From Tillandsia leiboldiana (taxonomy: Eukaryota > Streptophyta > Magnoliopsida > Poales > Bromeliaceae): DNA of 64,000 nucleotides. The stretch covers positions 18,861-82,860 of the forward strand of contig JAQNDB010000470.1 in NCBI GenBank assembly GCA_029204045.2. Direction: 5' to 3'. The notes beneath the pieces are model-generated. The model worked only from the letters and a program-made list of their open reading frames with translations, was not told the origin of the DNA and did no database searches. The translations under genes were made by a program, and so were the position numbers. Of this stretch, positions 34,601 to 43,264 are shown in pieces; positions within the stretch are counted from its first letter, which is position 1; every line of letters begins with the position of its first letter.

Positions 34601-36392
34601 GGCCGCCGTGGTCTTCGTTTTGAAACTGTGGAGGCATTACCTCTTCGGAGTCCACTGCAACGTTTTCTCAGATCATCAAAGTCTTAAGTACATCTTTACC
34701 CAAAAAGAGTTAAACTTGCGGCAGAGACGGTGGCTCGAGTTGCTGAAGGATTACGACTTGACGATCCAATATCACCCCGGGAAGGCAAATGTGGTGGCAG
34801 ACGCACTGAGCAGAAAAGGGCATCGGGACGGGGCGTCGGAGAGCGCGCTGACAAAGCAGGACCACCTGATCGCGGAGTTCGCGCGAATGCAGTTGGAGGT
34901 GGTGCCTGCGGGCACAGTTCTGCAACTCCTAGCCTTGGTGGTCAAGCCGACGCTATTCGAGAAGATCCAGGAGGGACAGCAGACCGATCTGCACCTACAG
35001 CGCTTACGAGACAAGATTCCCCAGGGTCAAGAGATTGACTTTGCGGTGAAAGACGACGGCACCCTATGTTTCCGCGGGCGGGTCTGTGTGCCGGATTCAC
35101 CAGAGTTGAAGAATGAAATCTTAGCGGAGGCACATCGAGCCCCTTATGCGGCACACCCGGGGGGCACGAAGATGTACAGGGATCTCAAACAGACGTTCTG
35201 GTGGCCTAAGTTAAAAGAAGACGTGACGCGATACGTAGCCCACTGCCTAGTATGTCAACAGATAAAGGCCGAACACCAGCGACCAGCAGGGAAGCTACAG
35301 CCCTTACCGGTACCAGAGTGGAAATGGGACCAGATCACCATGGATTTTGTCACTGGATTCCCACGTTCACAACAGGGCCACGACGCGATCTGGGTTGTAG
35401 TTGACCGGTTAACCAAGTCAGCACACTTCCTACCAATTCACACCACTTGGACCCGCGAACGGCTAGCTCAAGTCTACATCAGCGAGATCGTGAGACTACA
35501 TGGGGTACCGGCATCGATCACCTCGGACAGAGACACGCGCTTTGTCTCGAAGTTTTGGCAAAGTCTCCAGCAGGCCATGGGGACCAGATTACATTTCAGC
35601 ACCGCCTTCCACCCTCAGACGGACGGACAGTCAGAGCGCACGATACAAACCCTAGAAGACCTGCTTCGCGCCTGTGTGCTTGATTGGGGAATCGGTTGGT
35701 CACGCTACCTACCTCTCGTGGAATTTGCCTACAACAACAGCTACCAGGCCAGCATTCAGATGGCGCCCTACGAAGCACTGTATGGAAGGCGCTGCCGATC
35801 CCCGATCTGCTGGGACGACTTGGGAGAGCGGAAACTTTTGGGACCCGACTTAGTGGAAGAAACTGAAGAGAAAGTGCGCCTTATCAGACAGCGCTTGCTG
35901 ACCGCCCAGAGTCGACAGAAGAGTTACGCAGACCAGAGGCGCCGGGACTTGGAGTTTCAAGTGGGGGAACATGTGTTTTTGCGGGTCTCGCCATCCAGAG
36001 GAATCAGGCGTTTCGGGCTAAGGGGCAAGCTGAGCCCATGGTTTGTGGGGCCATTTGAGATTCTAGAGCGTATCGGCCCAGTAGCTTACCGCCTCGCCCT
36101 ACCACCAAACCTCGACCGAGTCCACGATGTGTTCCACGTATCAATGCTTCGGAAATATCTCCCCGACCCATCACATGTCCTGGACACCTCTGCACTCGAA
36201 CTTAAGGAGGACCTGAGCTTCGAAGAAACCCCAGTGAAGATCCTGGCAAGGGAAACAAAATCACTACGAAATCGGGCTATCCCCTACGTGAAAGTACATT
36301 GGAGCAACCATGAAGAGCGAGAAGCCACTTGGGAACTGGAATCCAAGATGAGGGAGTGCTACCCCGACCTTTTCACTCCTATCCGGGTTTGA
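31641..36392 (+). CDS. gag-pol: Gag-Pol polyprotein of Ty3-D (1583 aa, intact)
   Basis: Single open frame with every domain of a plant chromovirus. I prefer the ATG at 31641 (MARTRSS) over one three codons upstream at 31632. Residue positions: Pro/Ala-rich start (to 100), Gag domain (about 130-270), two CCHC-type knuckles CVICGGGHLTGEC (one residue short of canonical spacing) and CFRCGKRGHFRRNC (355-390), protease LFDTGATHSF (about 465), reverse transcriptase (KIDLQSGYHQ, catalytic FIDDILIYS near 800), RNase H (YCDASRIGLGG near 948), integrase HHCC zinc finger (1165-1210), catalytic core (TMDFVTG, TSDRDTRF, SERTIQTLED; 1235-1340), GPF motif (1470) and a chromodomain-like C-terminus ending YVKVHWSNHEEREATWELE. 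In this family Gag forms the particle and Pol copies and integrates the DNA. No lesion is visible. Confidence 0.97.
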   Translation: MARTRSSAGDAEADATTSTAAENQLLRQQLREMAGQLATLTDHVRQMTQQQAAPVTAAPVPPPGPTAPAAAPPTAPPPAATTGPAPGTTSRVILEETVVTPTPIAAAAATSGGGVVMTERDRVRANLKDFKKHDPPTFEGDTTDPWVVENWVGSMEKLFEDLLMEDHERVPLAVHCLEGNARLWWKTIRPDPAKGTALPSWTTFKKELFEAFFTSSVKKKLEDDLNHIQQGDRTVMEYQREFVRLVNCVSFVARDEAHKAQLFVDGLRSDIFEVVNAAGLHTFQGVVDKATTVERGFAVTRARRENAARLRDQKRHQQGWGEGSSSGSRPPKRWRPPTGPRGAPTGGPRPWNRPCVICGGGHLTGECPQRDDHCFRCGKRGHFRRNCPLGGGSAPMGAPTPRPQHSGRGKAPMASASRPPAPRREEDRQPQPGGRVFSMTRQGTDPPEDALAGTTSVLNSRARTLFDTGATHSFISRDFVFMHNLEETPLQASLTVQTAGGTLEATSFVAACPIMLGRLVCPWDLAVIPLKEYDVVLGMDWLTRYQALIDCDKRQLRLQEPGFPEHVYIMGKSISFPAVISAARARRLVEGGCVAYLASVDLATRPSTTLADIPVVRDYPDVFPAELPGMPPEREVEFPIELLPGTQPITKAPYRMAFAELKELKAQLEDLLDKGFIRPSVSPWGAPVLFVRKKDGSLRLCIDYRGINKVTVKNKYPLPRIDDLFDQLRGATVFSKIDLQSGYHQLRVRNEDIPKTAFRTRYGHYEFTVMPFGLTNAPAVFMDMMNRIFRPFLDRFVVVFIDDILIYSTTDEEHEDHLRTILQTLREQKLFAKLKKCEFWLREVGFLGHVISAQGIAVDPKKVEAVVDWRPPTSVTEVRSFLGLAGYYRRFVEGFAKIATPLNRLTRKGEKFIWTAKCQESFEELKKRLTKAPILVLPTPGEDYEVYCDASRIGLGGVLMQQGKVIAYASRQLKDYERNYPIHDLELAAVVFVLKLWRHYLFGVHCNVFSDHQSLKYIFTQKELNLRQRRWLELLKDYDLTIQYHPGKANVVADALSRKGHRDGASESALTKQDHLIAEFARMQLEVVPAGTVLQLLALVVKPTLFEKIQEGQQTDLHLQRLRDKIPQGQEIDFAVKDDGTLCFRGRVCVPDSPELKNEILAEAHRAPYAAHPGGTKMYRDLKQTFWWPKLKEDVTRYVAHCLVCQQIKAEHQRPAGKLQPLPVPEWKWDQITMDFVTGFPRSQQGHDAIWVVVDRLTKSAHFLPIHTTWTRERLAQVYISEIVRLHGVPASITSDRDTRFVSKFWQSLQQAMGTRLHFSTAFHPQTDGQSERTIQTLEDLLRACVLDWGIGWSRYLPLVEFAYNNSYQASIQMAPYEALYGRRCRSPICWDDLGERKLLGPDLVEETEEKVRLIRQRLLTAQSRQKSYADQRRRDLEFQVGEHVFLRVSPSRGIRRFGLRGKLSPWFVGPFEILERIGPVAYRLALPPNLDRVHDVFHVSMLRKYLPDPSHVLDTSALELKEDLSFEETPVKILARETKSLRNRAIPYVKVHWSNHEEREATWELESKMRECYPDLFTPIRV

Positions 36393-36416
36393 GTTTCGAG
36401 GACGAAACTCGTTGTT

Positions 36417-36428
36417 AGAGGTGAGTGG
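36417..36428 (+). other. Polypurine tract of Ty3-D
   Basis: AGAGGTGAGTGG directly before the 3' LTR; weaker than the tracts of the other elements because two T interrupt it. The motif TTTCGAGGACGAAAC just upstream is shared with Ty3-E and Ty3-G. Confidence 0.6.
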
Positions 36429-39108
36429 TGTAATAGCCGCGGGTTTTCGAACCGCTTTTAGGCAAAGGGGTCCGGGGGTTTGATTTTCTTTTGTCATTCT
36501 GGGCAGGCCGTCGGGGGCTCGCGGGCATTTTTTTTTGAGAATAAAGCTCGCGAAGCGGAGGCCGGCGGCGCGATCGGATCGGATTTCCGACCCCGGAAGC
36601 TCCCGGAATAAATTTTCGAAGTTGCTGCGGTTCGGGTGTCCGGCACGTCCCTTTTGAGGTAAACCAGACCCGGATTTAACGATATTTTTTGATTCAAGCT
36701 AGTTAATTCTTTCGCACCGGCTCAGTCTAATTTTCTGTAAATTTTCGGGATCCGACATAAATTAATTTAATTTATTTCGTTCTACCTATCCGGGTTAATT
36801 TGGGGCTAGGTTAGCATTTGGAGTTGGACGCGGGTTGGGCTCGATCGTACCAAAACAGCTAATTAATTGGGGGTTTGAGAGGTGAGGGTTGGGAACCCCT
36901 TCTCAGTCTGCTACCCCTTTGGCACGCACGACCCGAGCGAAGACGGTCGAGGAGAGGGGAGAACGCCGCATCCCCACCACCACCACACCGGACCTACGAG
37001 AACGGACGATCCCCTCTTCCCAAACCTTCGTCGTCCTCATCAAGGTGAGACGGGAATTTAGTTTCTTTTTCCTCGTGTTGAGTTCTTGATCATCTTGACC
37101 GGAAGGGGTGAGGCACAGGCGGCGGATTTCCCGGAATCCGCCGCACGTGCGAAGAAACCCCCCCCCCCCCATCCGGCGCCCTCATGCGACCCGCACGGGC
37201 CAGGCGGCGCCCAGCCCCCCCCGCGTGCGGATGACCCGCACGGGGCCGGGCGCACGCCCAGCCGCGTGCGGGATGACCCGCACGGGGCCGGGCGGCGCCC
37301 AGCCCCCGCGTGCGGGATGGCCCGCACGGGGCCGGGCGCACGCCCAGCCGCGTGCGGGGTGACCCGCACGGGGCTGGGCGACGCCCAGACCCGCGTGCGG
37401 GGTGACCCGCACGGGGCCGGGCGGCACGCCCAGCCCGCGTGCGGGGTAGGCCGCAGGGCTGGGCGGCGCCCAGCCCCGCGTGCGGGGTGACCCGCACGGG
37501 GCCGGACGCGCGCTCAACCCCACGTGTGGGGTTGCCCGTACGGAGCTGAGCACGCGCACGGCCCGCGTGCGGACGGGGAGCCGCGAACCCGACGAGCGGT
37601 TCGCCCGCCTCTCGTCTTCATCCGCGTCTGAGCGTCGCTTTTCTCCTCGCGGCAGGTGTGCGAAGGAGCCGAGCGGGAGTACCAGGACGCGAGGGAGCGG
37701 AGCGTTGACGCCTACTAGCGACAGGTGGGTTGAGTGTGATATTTGGCATCGAACCACATTGATTGTTTTAATTTAAATATTATATGTTACCGTTCACTTC
37801 AGTAATCATTATTCTAGATGCTACGGATTATTGCTACACATCGATAGTTACGTGGTCTCGTGTTTTGATGCTTCAGCTACCGTCTTTCCTTCGACTATGC
37901 TAATAGTAGGGCAACATGAGTTTACACGCCTCTACCTTACTCTGATTCATGCATCATGGTTACTGCTTTACTATTTCATATACATTGCGATTACTGCATT
38001 ACTATTGCTCATATATTGTGGTTACTGTGCTCGAGGCTGCAACACGTGCACCCGCGGTTTGGCCACCGTGAGGGGTGCACTTTTCCGGAAAAGAGGTCGT
38101 AGGACCCGTGTATACCCACGAGGTGACGTAGTGGGGCCCCTTATTAGCTGTGGGGTTGAGGCGCCGAGGTGCGAGCGGAGCGACCCGCCGGTTTAGTTGT
38201 CCGGCGCGGTCGCGGTGCTGCAGGTACGGTATGGGCCGTCGGTAGTGGACCGACGCGGCAGAGTATTACAGGATGCAGATATACAGGTTACCATTTCCCC
38301 CCCCCCCCCAAAAGGGTGGTTGCTCCGGTTGTCGCCACGGTTTGTTTTTATTATTCCCCCTGCACGGCATTTATTAGTCACTGACTTCCCACTTCGTGAC
38401 AGGGCCCAGGCGAGGGGAGAGGTAGGTGGCGGTGAGGACGGGGCGGACACAGCGGGACCGTTGGAGACCCTGAACTTTATACTTTCCTTTTCTTTTCAGC
38501 TTTTCATTTATATTGTGGGCATGTGTGAGGTTCCCGATACCCTTGTGGGGTCGACGTAGATGTCGGTATTTGATTATCTGTTTATGCACTACCTTTCCCT
38601 TTATTTCCTACTGGCCATTTGAAAAGCGAAACAAAAACAAAGAAAAGATTGCGAAAACCGTTTTCAAAGTCTAAGTGTCGTGTGGGCACTGATTTCAAAA
38701 CCTTGTGGATTTATGGATTGCGAAATGAGCTTTCAAAACTTGGGTGTCGTGTGGGCACCGTTTTCAAAACCCTGGGGTTTATGCTGATTTCGAAACTCGT
38801 TTTCAAAACTTAAGTGCCGGGTGGGCACTCTTTAAAAACCGTGGATTTATCCTTTCAAGTTGAAGTGGCCATGCGCTTAAATATTTAGAATACTGGTTGT
38901 ATGTAATTGAATGTTGTGATTGAATGGTTATGTTTGCTTGGGAGATGTATTCAACCACACGCCGTGCACGTACAGGGGAGACTCTGTCCGTTTGCAGAGA
39001 GATCCTGTATGTGCGGCGGGTCTGGGCACGCACCGGGGAAGAAAGAGACCTTTCAAAAAAAAAAAAAAAAATGCCGTTTCCGCTAAAACAAACCCCCGGG
39101 GCGTGACA
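36429..39108 (+). repeat. 3' LTR of Ty3-D (2680 bp)
   Basis: Copy of 28742-31427 with the hairpin array at 37183-37550. Differences lie almost only in C-run length and one G. Confidence 0.97.
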
Positions 39109-39518
39109 ACCCAAGGAATATTTCTCAAATTGACACTGAATCAGAAGACGAAGAAGATTGGGACACATTTCTTGACGAAGTACAACAAGGCATTGATGAA
39201 GAAAATAAGGTTTACCTAAAGAAAAAGAAGCTACTGAAGCCTTCCTCAATACTTAAGCAGCAAGCCATGAAAAAGAATGTGCCAAGCAATCCATCCTTTT
39301 TGCCAAGACGATCTCCTCGGAATGAAGGTCAGACTGCTCCGTCAATCGTCACTCAACGTTCTTCAACTTCCAGAAGAACTGACCAAAAGGGAAATCTAGA
39401 GTCTTCCATAAAACAAGAACAAGATAAAATGGCTCTAGAACTCAGAAAGATGTCCAAGGACATACATCAGATGAAGCAAGAATGTACTACGATCTCGGGA
39501 ATGCTTAAAGGAATTTGA
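39109..39518 (+). pseudogene. Extra ORF of Sire-B, second part
   Basis: Begins with the second ACCCA copy and continues the frame of 28418-28741. The segment is acidic at first (TESEDEEDWD), then basic (KKKKLL), with a Ser/Thr/Arg-rich part and a C-terminal coiled-coil-like stretch (residues LELRKMSKDIHQMKQEC) to the TGA at 39516-39518. No database-level resemblance is known to me; no cysteine-rich or glycoprotein-like ectodomain is visible. Confidence 0.65.
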
Positions 39519-40407
39519 AAAAGCTGGGTTGTACGAGCTCTGAAGACTCCGCCTCGGTTGACTCAGATTCAGATGCCTGAATCGTCTGACTAACAATTCA
39601 CTTATGCAGGAACTTTTTATTCTTTTGCAGATTTTTAATCTTTTTGTGCAGGTTTTTCAGTTTTTAGGACTTACTTTTAGTTCTAGTTCTTAAACTTTCG
39701 GAACATTTTCGTTGATATTTTTTTAACTCTCCTTCAATTTTTTTTGGTAACTTTGGCTTTGTTTGTGACAAAAAGGGGGAGAGAGTTTAGAGAACTTGAA
39801 CAATGATATTGTGAAAATTGTGATCTTGTATACATCAATGATGAACAATGATGATGTGAATGAACATCAAGGTAAGTGAACATCAAGGGAACTTGAACAA
39901 TGATTGTGAAAATCTTGCTGATGAAGATTTTGTATACATCAAGGTAAGTATCACTTCAACTTCAACTTTGGTTTTCATCTTGTGATTGTTTGCATGTCTC
40001 GACTAACTATTCGACTAACTATTTGGGGATGTAATATGACTAACAAGTTGATGTTGGACTAACCTTTTGTGACATTTGGTTTTTAATTGCATAGAAGATA
40101 TGTTGGTTTTGACTATGATTCTCTTACATATCTGAATTCTCAAATGTCATGATGATCAGATAAACTCTATCTCTGTACTAGGTTTTGTATGCTAAATATT
40201 CTTGAGGTATCTAACGATCTCTTTTTGTCAAGAATGATTTCTTTGTGCAGAGAGTACAGATGTCTAAGTCTAGAGTCTGTTTTAGGAGTTTATCTCATGT
40301 TTTTAAATTTTTGGATCTCCATTGTAAATTTTTGTTGTATGGTGATAGCAACAAAAATATCTTTTTGAATTTTCTTTAGTGGATCTGTGTTTTGTCACGA
40401 AACCGCC
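39519..40407 (+). other. 3' non-coding region of Sire-B
   Basis: AT-rich. It holds GTGACAAAAAGGGGGAGAGAG (39765-39785), the typical Sirevirus purine tract, and an imperfect direct repeat built on GAACTTGAACAATGAT and GTATACATCAA (39795-39955). No gene seen. Confidence 0.7.
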
Positions 40408-40418
40408 AAAGGGGGAGA
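40408..40418 (+). other. Polypurine tract of Sire-B
   Basis: AAAGGGGGAGA one base before the 3' LTR; primes plus-strand DNA synthesis in LTR elements. Confidence 0.92.
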
Positions 40419-40419
40419 T

Positions 40420-41771
40420 TGTTACGGAATTTGAGTTGGCGTAGTTTCGTGAAAGTCTCAAGTCTTGAAGATTGAAGGTGAAGAAAGTTGGATCGTTTAA
40501 CTCAATCTCAAGAAAGAAGAATTCAAAAGGATCAGGTATGTTTAACCTAAGATTTTGTGTGATCCGAATACTTCTTGTAGTGTAGAAACACTTGGAAGAA
40601 TCTTTCATTGCATAAAAATCAAAAACTGGACTTGGGACATGTTCAGGATCCGGATCAGGTTGTTCGATCCGGATCCCGAAGGTGGTTCGTTCATACACCA
40701 GTTCAATCCGGATCGTAGCCTCTCTTGATCCGGATCCCGAACACTGAGTTTACCATCTTCCTTGAACGATCCGGATCAGGCTTCGCAATCCGGATCCCGA
40801 ACGTTGATGCTTGGTGAACTGTATGAACGATCCGGATCAAGCACTTCGATCCGGATCCCGAACCTTCGTTTTTCTGGAATTACCTGACTCGTTACGACGA
40901 TCCGGATCACAGTTAATCCGATCCGGATCGCCGTCCGTAAAATCTCCAGAAATGTTAGGTTTTTGATTCTTATCTCCTTCCTAGGGTTTCTAACCTATAA
41001 ATAGACCCTATGACTCTTCTTCTAGGGTTAATCCAAAAAGAGGCCGAAAATAACAATAGCCGTCATTTTCATATTTACGCCTCGAGATCCACATATAGAG
41101 AAGAAAGGAAATCATTAGAGAATACTCTATGTTTCTTCATCTATATTGATTAGTTTGATTCTAGGTTTTCATACTCACATCTTGAGTTGAATCAAACTAA
41201 TGAATACTTAGATGGTATTTCCGATCTATCTTTGATCTAAGTATTCGGCGGATCATCACCACCCGAAAACAACGATTTACCCCAAAAATCGGCGCGTGGA
41301 TTCGCGTGTCCTTGTGGATTCAAGGTTCAACCGCTCTCGTGGATTCGGAGCGAGGCACGTTTGTGGATTCGAAGGGTGCTATTGGGTGAAGACCGTGGAT
41401 TCGGTCGGACGTTGTGGATTCGACGTTGGACGCCGTGGATTCGGCGTTGGGCGCAGATCGTGGATTCGAGAAGCGTCGCGGAGCGAGCGGAGAAGATCCT
41501 CTAGGAGCGTATGGAAAAGGTTGAGTCGTAATTGTGTACGGTAAATCACCTTGTACGTGTTTTAATTCTAGTGGATTTCTGCCGTGTTATCGGTCCCGTG
41601 GTTTTTTACTCCGGTGATGGAGTTTTCCACGTAAAAATCTTGCGTATTATTTTTTATTTCCGCATTGGGTTTTTATCGCAACGATTTTTGAGTGTTTATA
41701 CGTTTACACCTATTCACCCCCCTCTAGGTGTTTTTTCCCCTATTTAGATCCGTATTACATATAACCCAACA
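40420..41771 (+). repeat. 3' LTR of Sire-B (1352 bp, uninterrupted)
   Basis: TGTTACGG...CCCAACA. It carries the complete set of U3 palindromes (about 40647-40931), the TATA box near 40996 and all eight hairpins (41291-41475). This is the best copy for study of the LTR. Confidence 0.97.
41291..41475 (+). repeat. Array of eight TGGATT-loop hairpins (Sire-B 3' LTR)
   Basis: TGGATT at 41297, 41315, 41340, 41364, 41396, 41415, 41436 and 41461. Arms: CGCG/CGCG, CCTTG/CAAGG, GCTCTCG/CGGAGC (with a bulge), TTTG/CGAA, GACCG/CGGTC, ACGTTG/CGACGT, ACGCCG/CGGCGT, ATCG/CGAG. Against the 5' LTR the C to T changes at units four and six keep pairing as U-G in RNA. Confidence 0.88.
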
Positions 41772-41776
41772 GTTTT

Positions 41777-43252
41777 TACTGAACAAGTGCATTGAATAAA
41801 AAGGGCTTCACGTTTATTCACTCCAAATTAATTTTATTTGGATTATCAACTTTACTCCATAATCATAATCTTGAAGATACTTCATTATAGGAGTTTTTGA
41901 TATTATAAGCATCAAATTTTAGAAATCATGTGTGATCTTTAGATGCTTAATCTATCTCGGTTGTGTGAATTCATTGTGATAAACGTGAGACAACCGATAG
42001 ACTAAAATTTGGGATTTAATTCTTTCACGTAAGAGAGTGCATTCTTACAAGGGTAATGAAATGATTTGCAAAAGATGTGGAAAGAGTTACATCCGAAAGG
42101 AGTGTGAAAACTACCACCACATGTTGGAAAGAGCTGCCACCCCGGTCGTCCGGTCTATGTGTGAAGCTACCACATGTTATGGATGCTTGAAAATTATTTA
42201 TGAAATTTTGTTTAGTTGAAGCATTCGGAGATTTAAATTTAAAGCTCTTATTTTGAACAATCTCCTGGTTGGTATAAGGTGGGATAGTTGAAAGATGCTC
42301 AAAGAGCCACCCTTAGGTATTTTAGTGCTTATCTCAAATTTGAAAGGGTAAGAAATCAAATTGATGTCATTTGGAAATCTCTGTAAGTCATCTTTGTACA
42401 TCCGTTACATCTTGATAGACTTTGGATCTCAAGATTATTTTTGATGACTTGTGTTTGATGAATATAACATGAAAAATGGTTTATAATGTTTTACCTTTAT
42501 TTTTCATAATTTTGGAGTAAATCTTTTTAATTTTGTGAAATTAATTGGATTGAATGACATCTGTGTGAATTCCCTGTTTAAAGCACTTAAATTGATTTCT
42601 TGATGGAATACAAATCGGTATTTGAAAAGATTCTAAAATCTGGATTTGGTTCAAGAAATTATTTGATTTTTGCTTTCTGGTACAGGTACGCAATCTGCAT
42701 TTTTGTTATATACCAGAACTGAGCTTTTATCTCTCTTTCACTATGGACTAATGCTGTTAGTGATTTCCTTTTGTCTAGTATGTTCACTATTTGACAATTT
42801 GTGACAAAAAGGGGGAGAAGAGAAATAGGGGAGAAGAGAGAAATAGGGGAGCAGAGATCATCGAGATAGGGGGAGAACGGAAAATGATGATCGTATCACA
42901 AAGGGGGAGAACATGGAGAACATGTTAGAGATGCTCAAGATAGGGGGAGACAAAGAAAAAACAAAAGAACCAAAAGGAAGACGGATCAAATGTAGGATTC
43001 TAATTTCTAACGACTAACGTTTGATTTTGTTTGGAGTTTTGTTTTGCAGGAATTACATCACTTTAAGACTCCAAGTCCTAAGTCATAGAGTATGTTCTAG
43101 GACTGTTTGGTTCAAATGTAATTTTGTATTTATTGGATCTTTCACGCAAAGAAAATCAATGTTTTGGTGATAACATTGAATTTCGATTTTTTGGTTTAAG
43201 ATGAGTGACTTGAGCGCTTTTATGTATTTTTGGGTTTTGTCACGAAATTGCC
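41777..43252 (+). other. Non-coding 3' region of Sire-A
   Basis: Continuation of Sire-A after the Sire-B target copy. The segment near 42060-42180 resembles 27140-27260 of Sire-B, so Sire-A descends from a complete element by loss of pol. No extra ORF or internal palindrome unit is present. A 60-codon frame at 42037 is not conserved in Sire-B and is not called. Confidence 0.75.
42806..42952 (+). other. Multiple polypurine tracts of Sire-A
   Basis: Six (A)GGGG(G)AGA tracts, beginning with AAAAAGGGGGAGA at 42806 and repeated near 42826, 42845, 42868, 42902 and 42942. Multiple tracts of this kind upstream of the 3' LTR are a recognised Sirevirus hallmark. Confidence 0.8.
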
Positions 43253-43263
43253 AAAGGGGGAGA
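43253..43263 (+). other. Polypurine tract of Sire-A
   Basis: AAAGGGGGAGA one base before the 3' LTR, identical to that of Sire-B. Confidence 0.92.
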
Positions 43264-43264
43264 T

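Larger units (their letters stand above)
28742..39108 (+). mobile_element. Ty3-D: complete Ty3/gypsy chromovirus (Tekay/Del type), apparently intact
   Basis: 10,367 bp, target duplication ACCCA at 28737-28741 and 39109-39113. LTRs of 2686 and 2680 bp begin TGTAATAGCCGCGGG and end CGGGGCGTGACA. A primer-binding site, one uninterrupted gag-pol frame and a purine-rich tract before the 3' LTR are present. By eye the LTRs differ by one substitution (28983 G, 36669 A region) plus length changes in C runs and one G, so insertion was recent. It splits the extra ORF of Sire-B. Confidence 0.97.
17008..41771 (+). mobile_element. Sire-B: near-complete Sirevirus-type element (interrupted by a solo Ty3 LTR and Ty3-D)
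   Basis: Target duplication GTTTT at 17003-17007 and 41772-41776. LTRs begin TGTTACGGAATTTGAG and end ACCCAACA; both are 1352 bp once the solo LTR is removed. Order: 5' LTR, primer-binding site, gag-pol, about 0.9 kb non-coding, internal promoter-like unit, leader intron, extra ORF (split by Ty3-D), 3' non-coding, polypurine tract, 3' LTR. By eye the LTRs differ at about six to eight positions, mostly C/T and G/A, so it is younger than Sire-A and older than Ty3-D. Stops and frameshifts in gag-pol make this copy non-coding as it stands. Confidence 0.95.

Noticed and set aside
42037..42219. A small Cys-rich protein (60 codons) in Sire-A
   Set aside because: The homologous stretch in Sire-B (27140-27270) does not keep the frame; it is non-coding.
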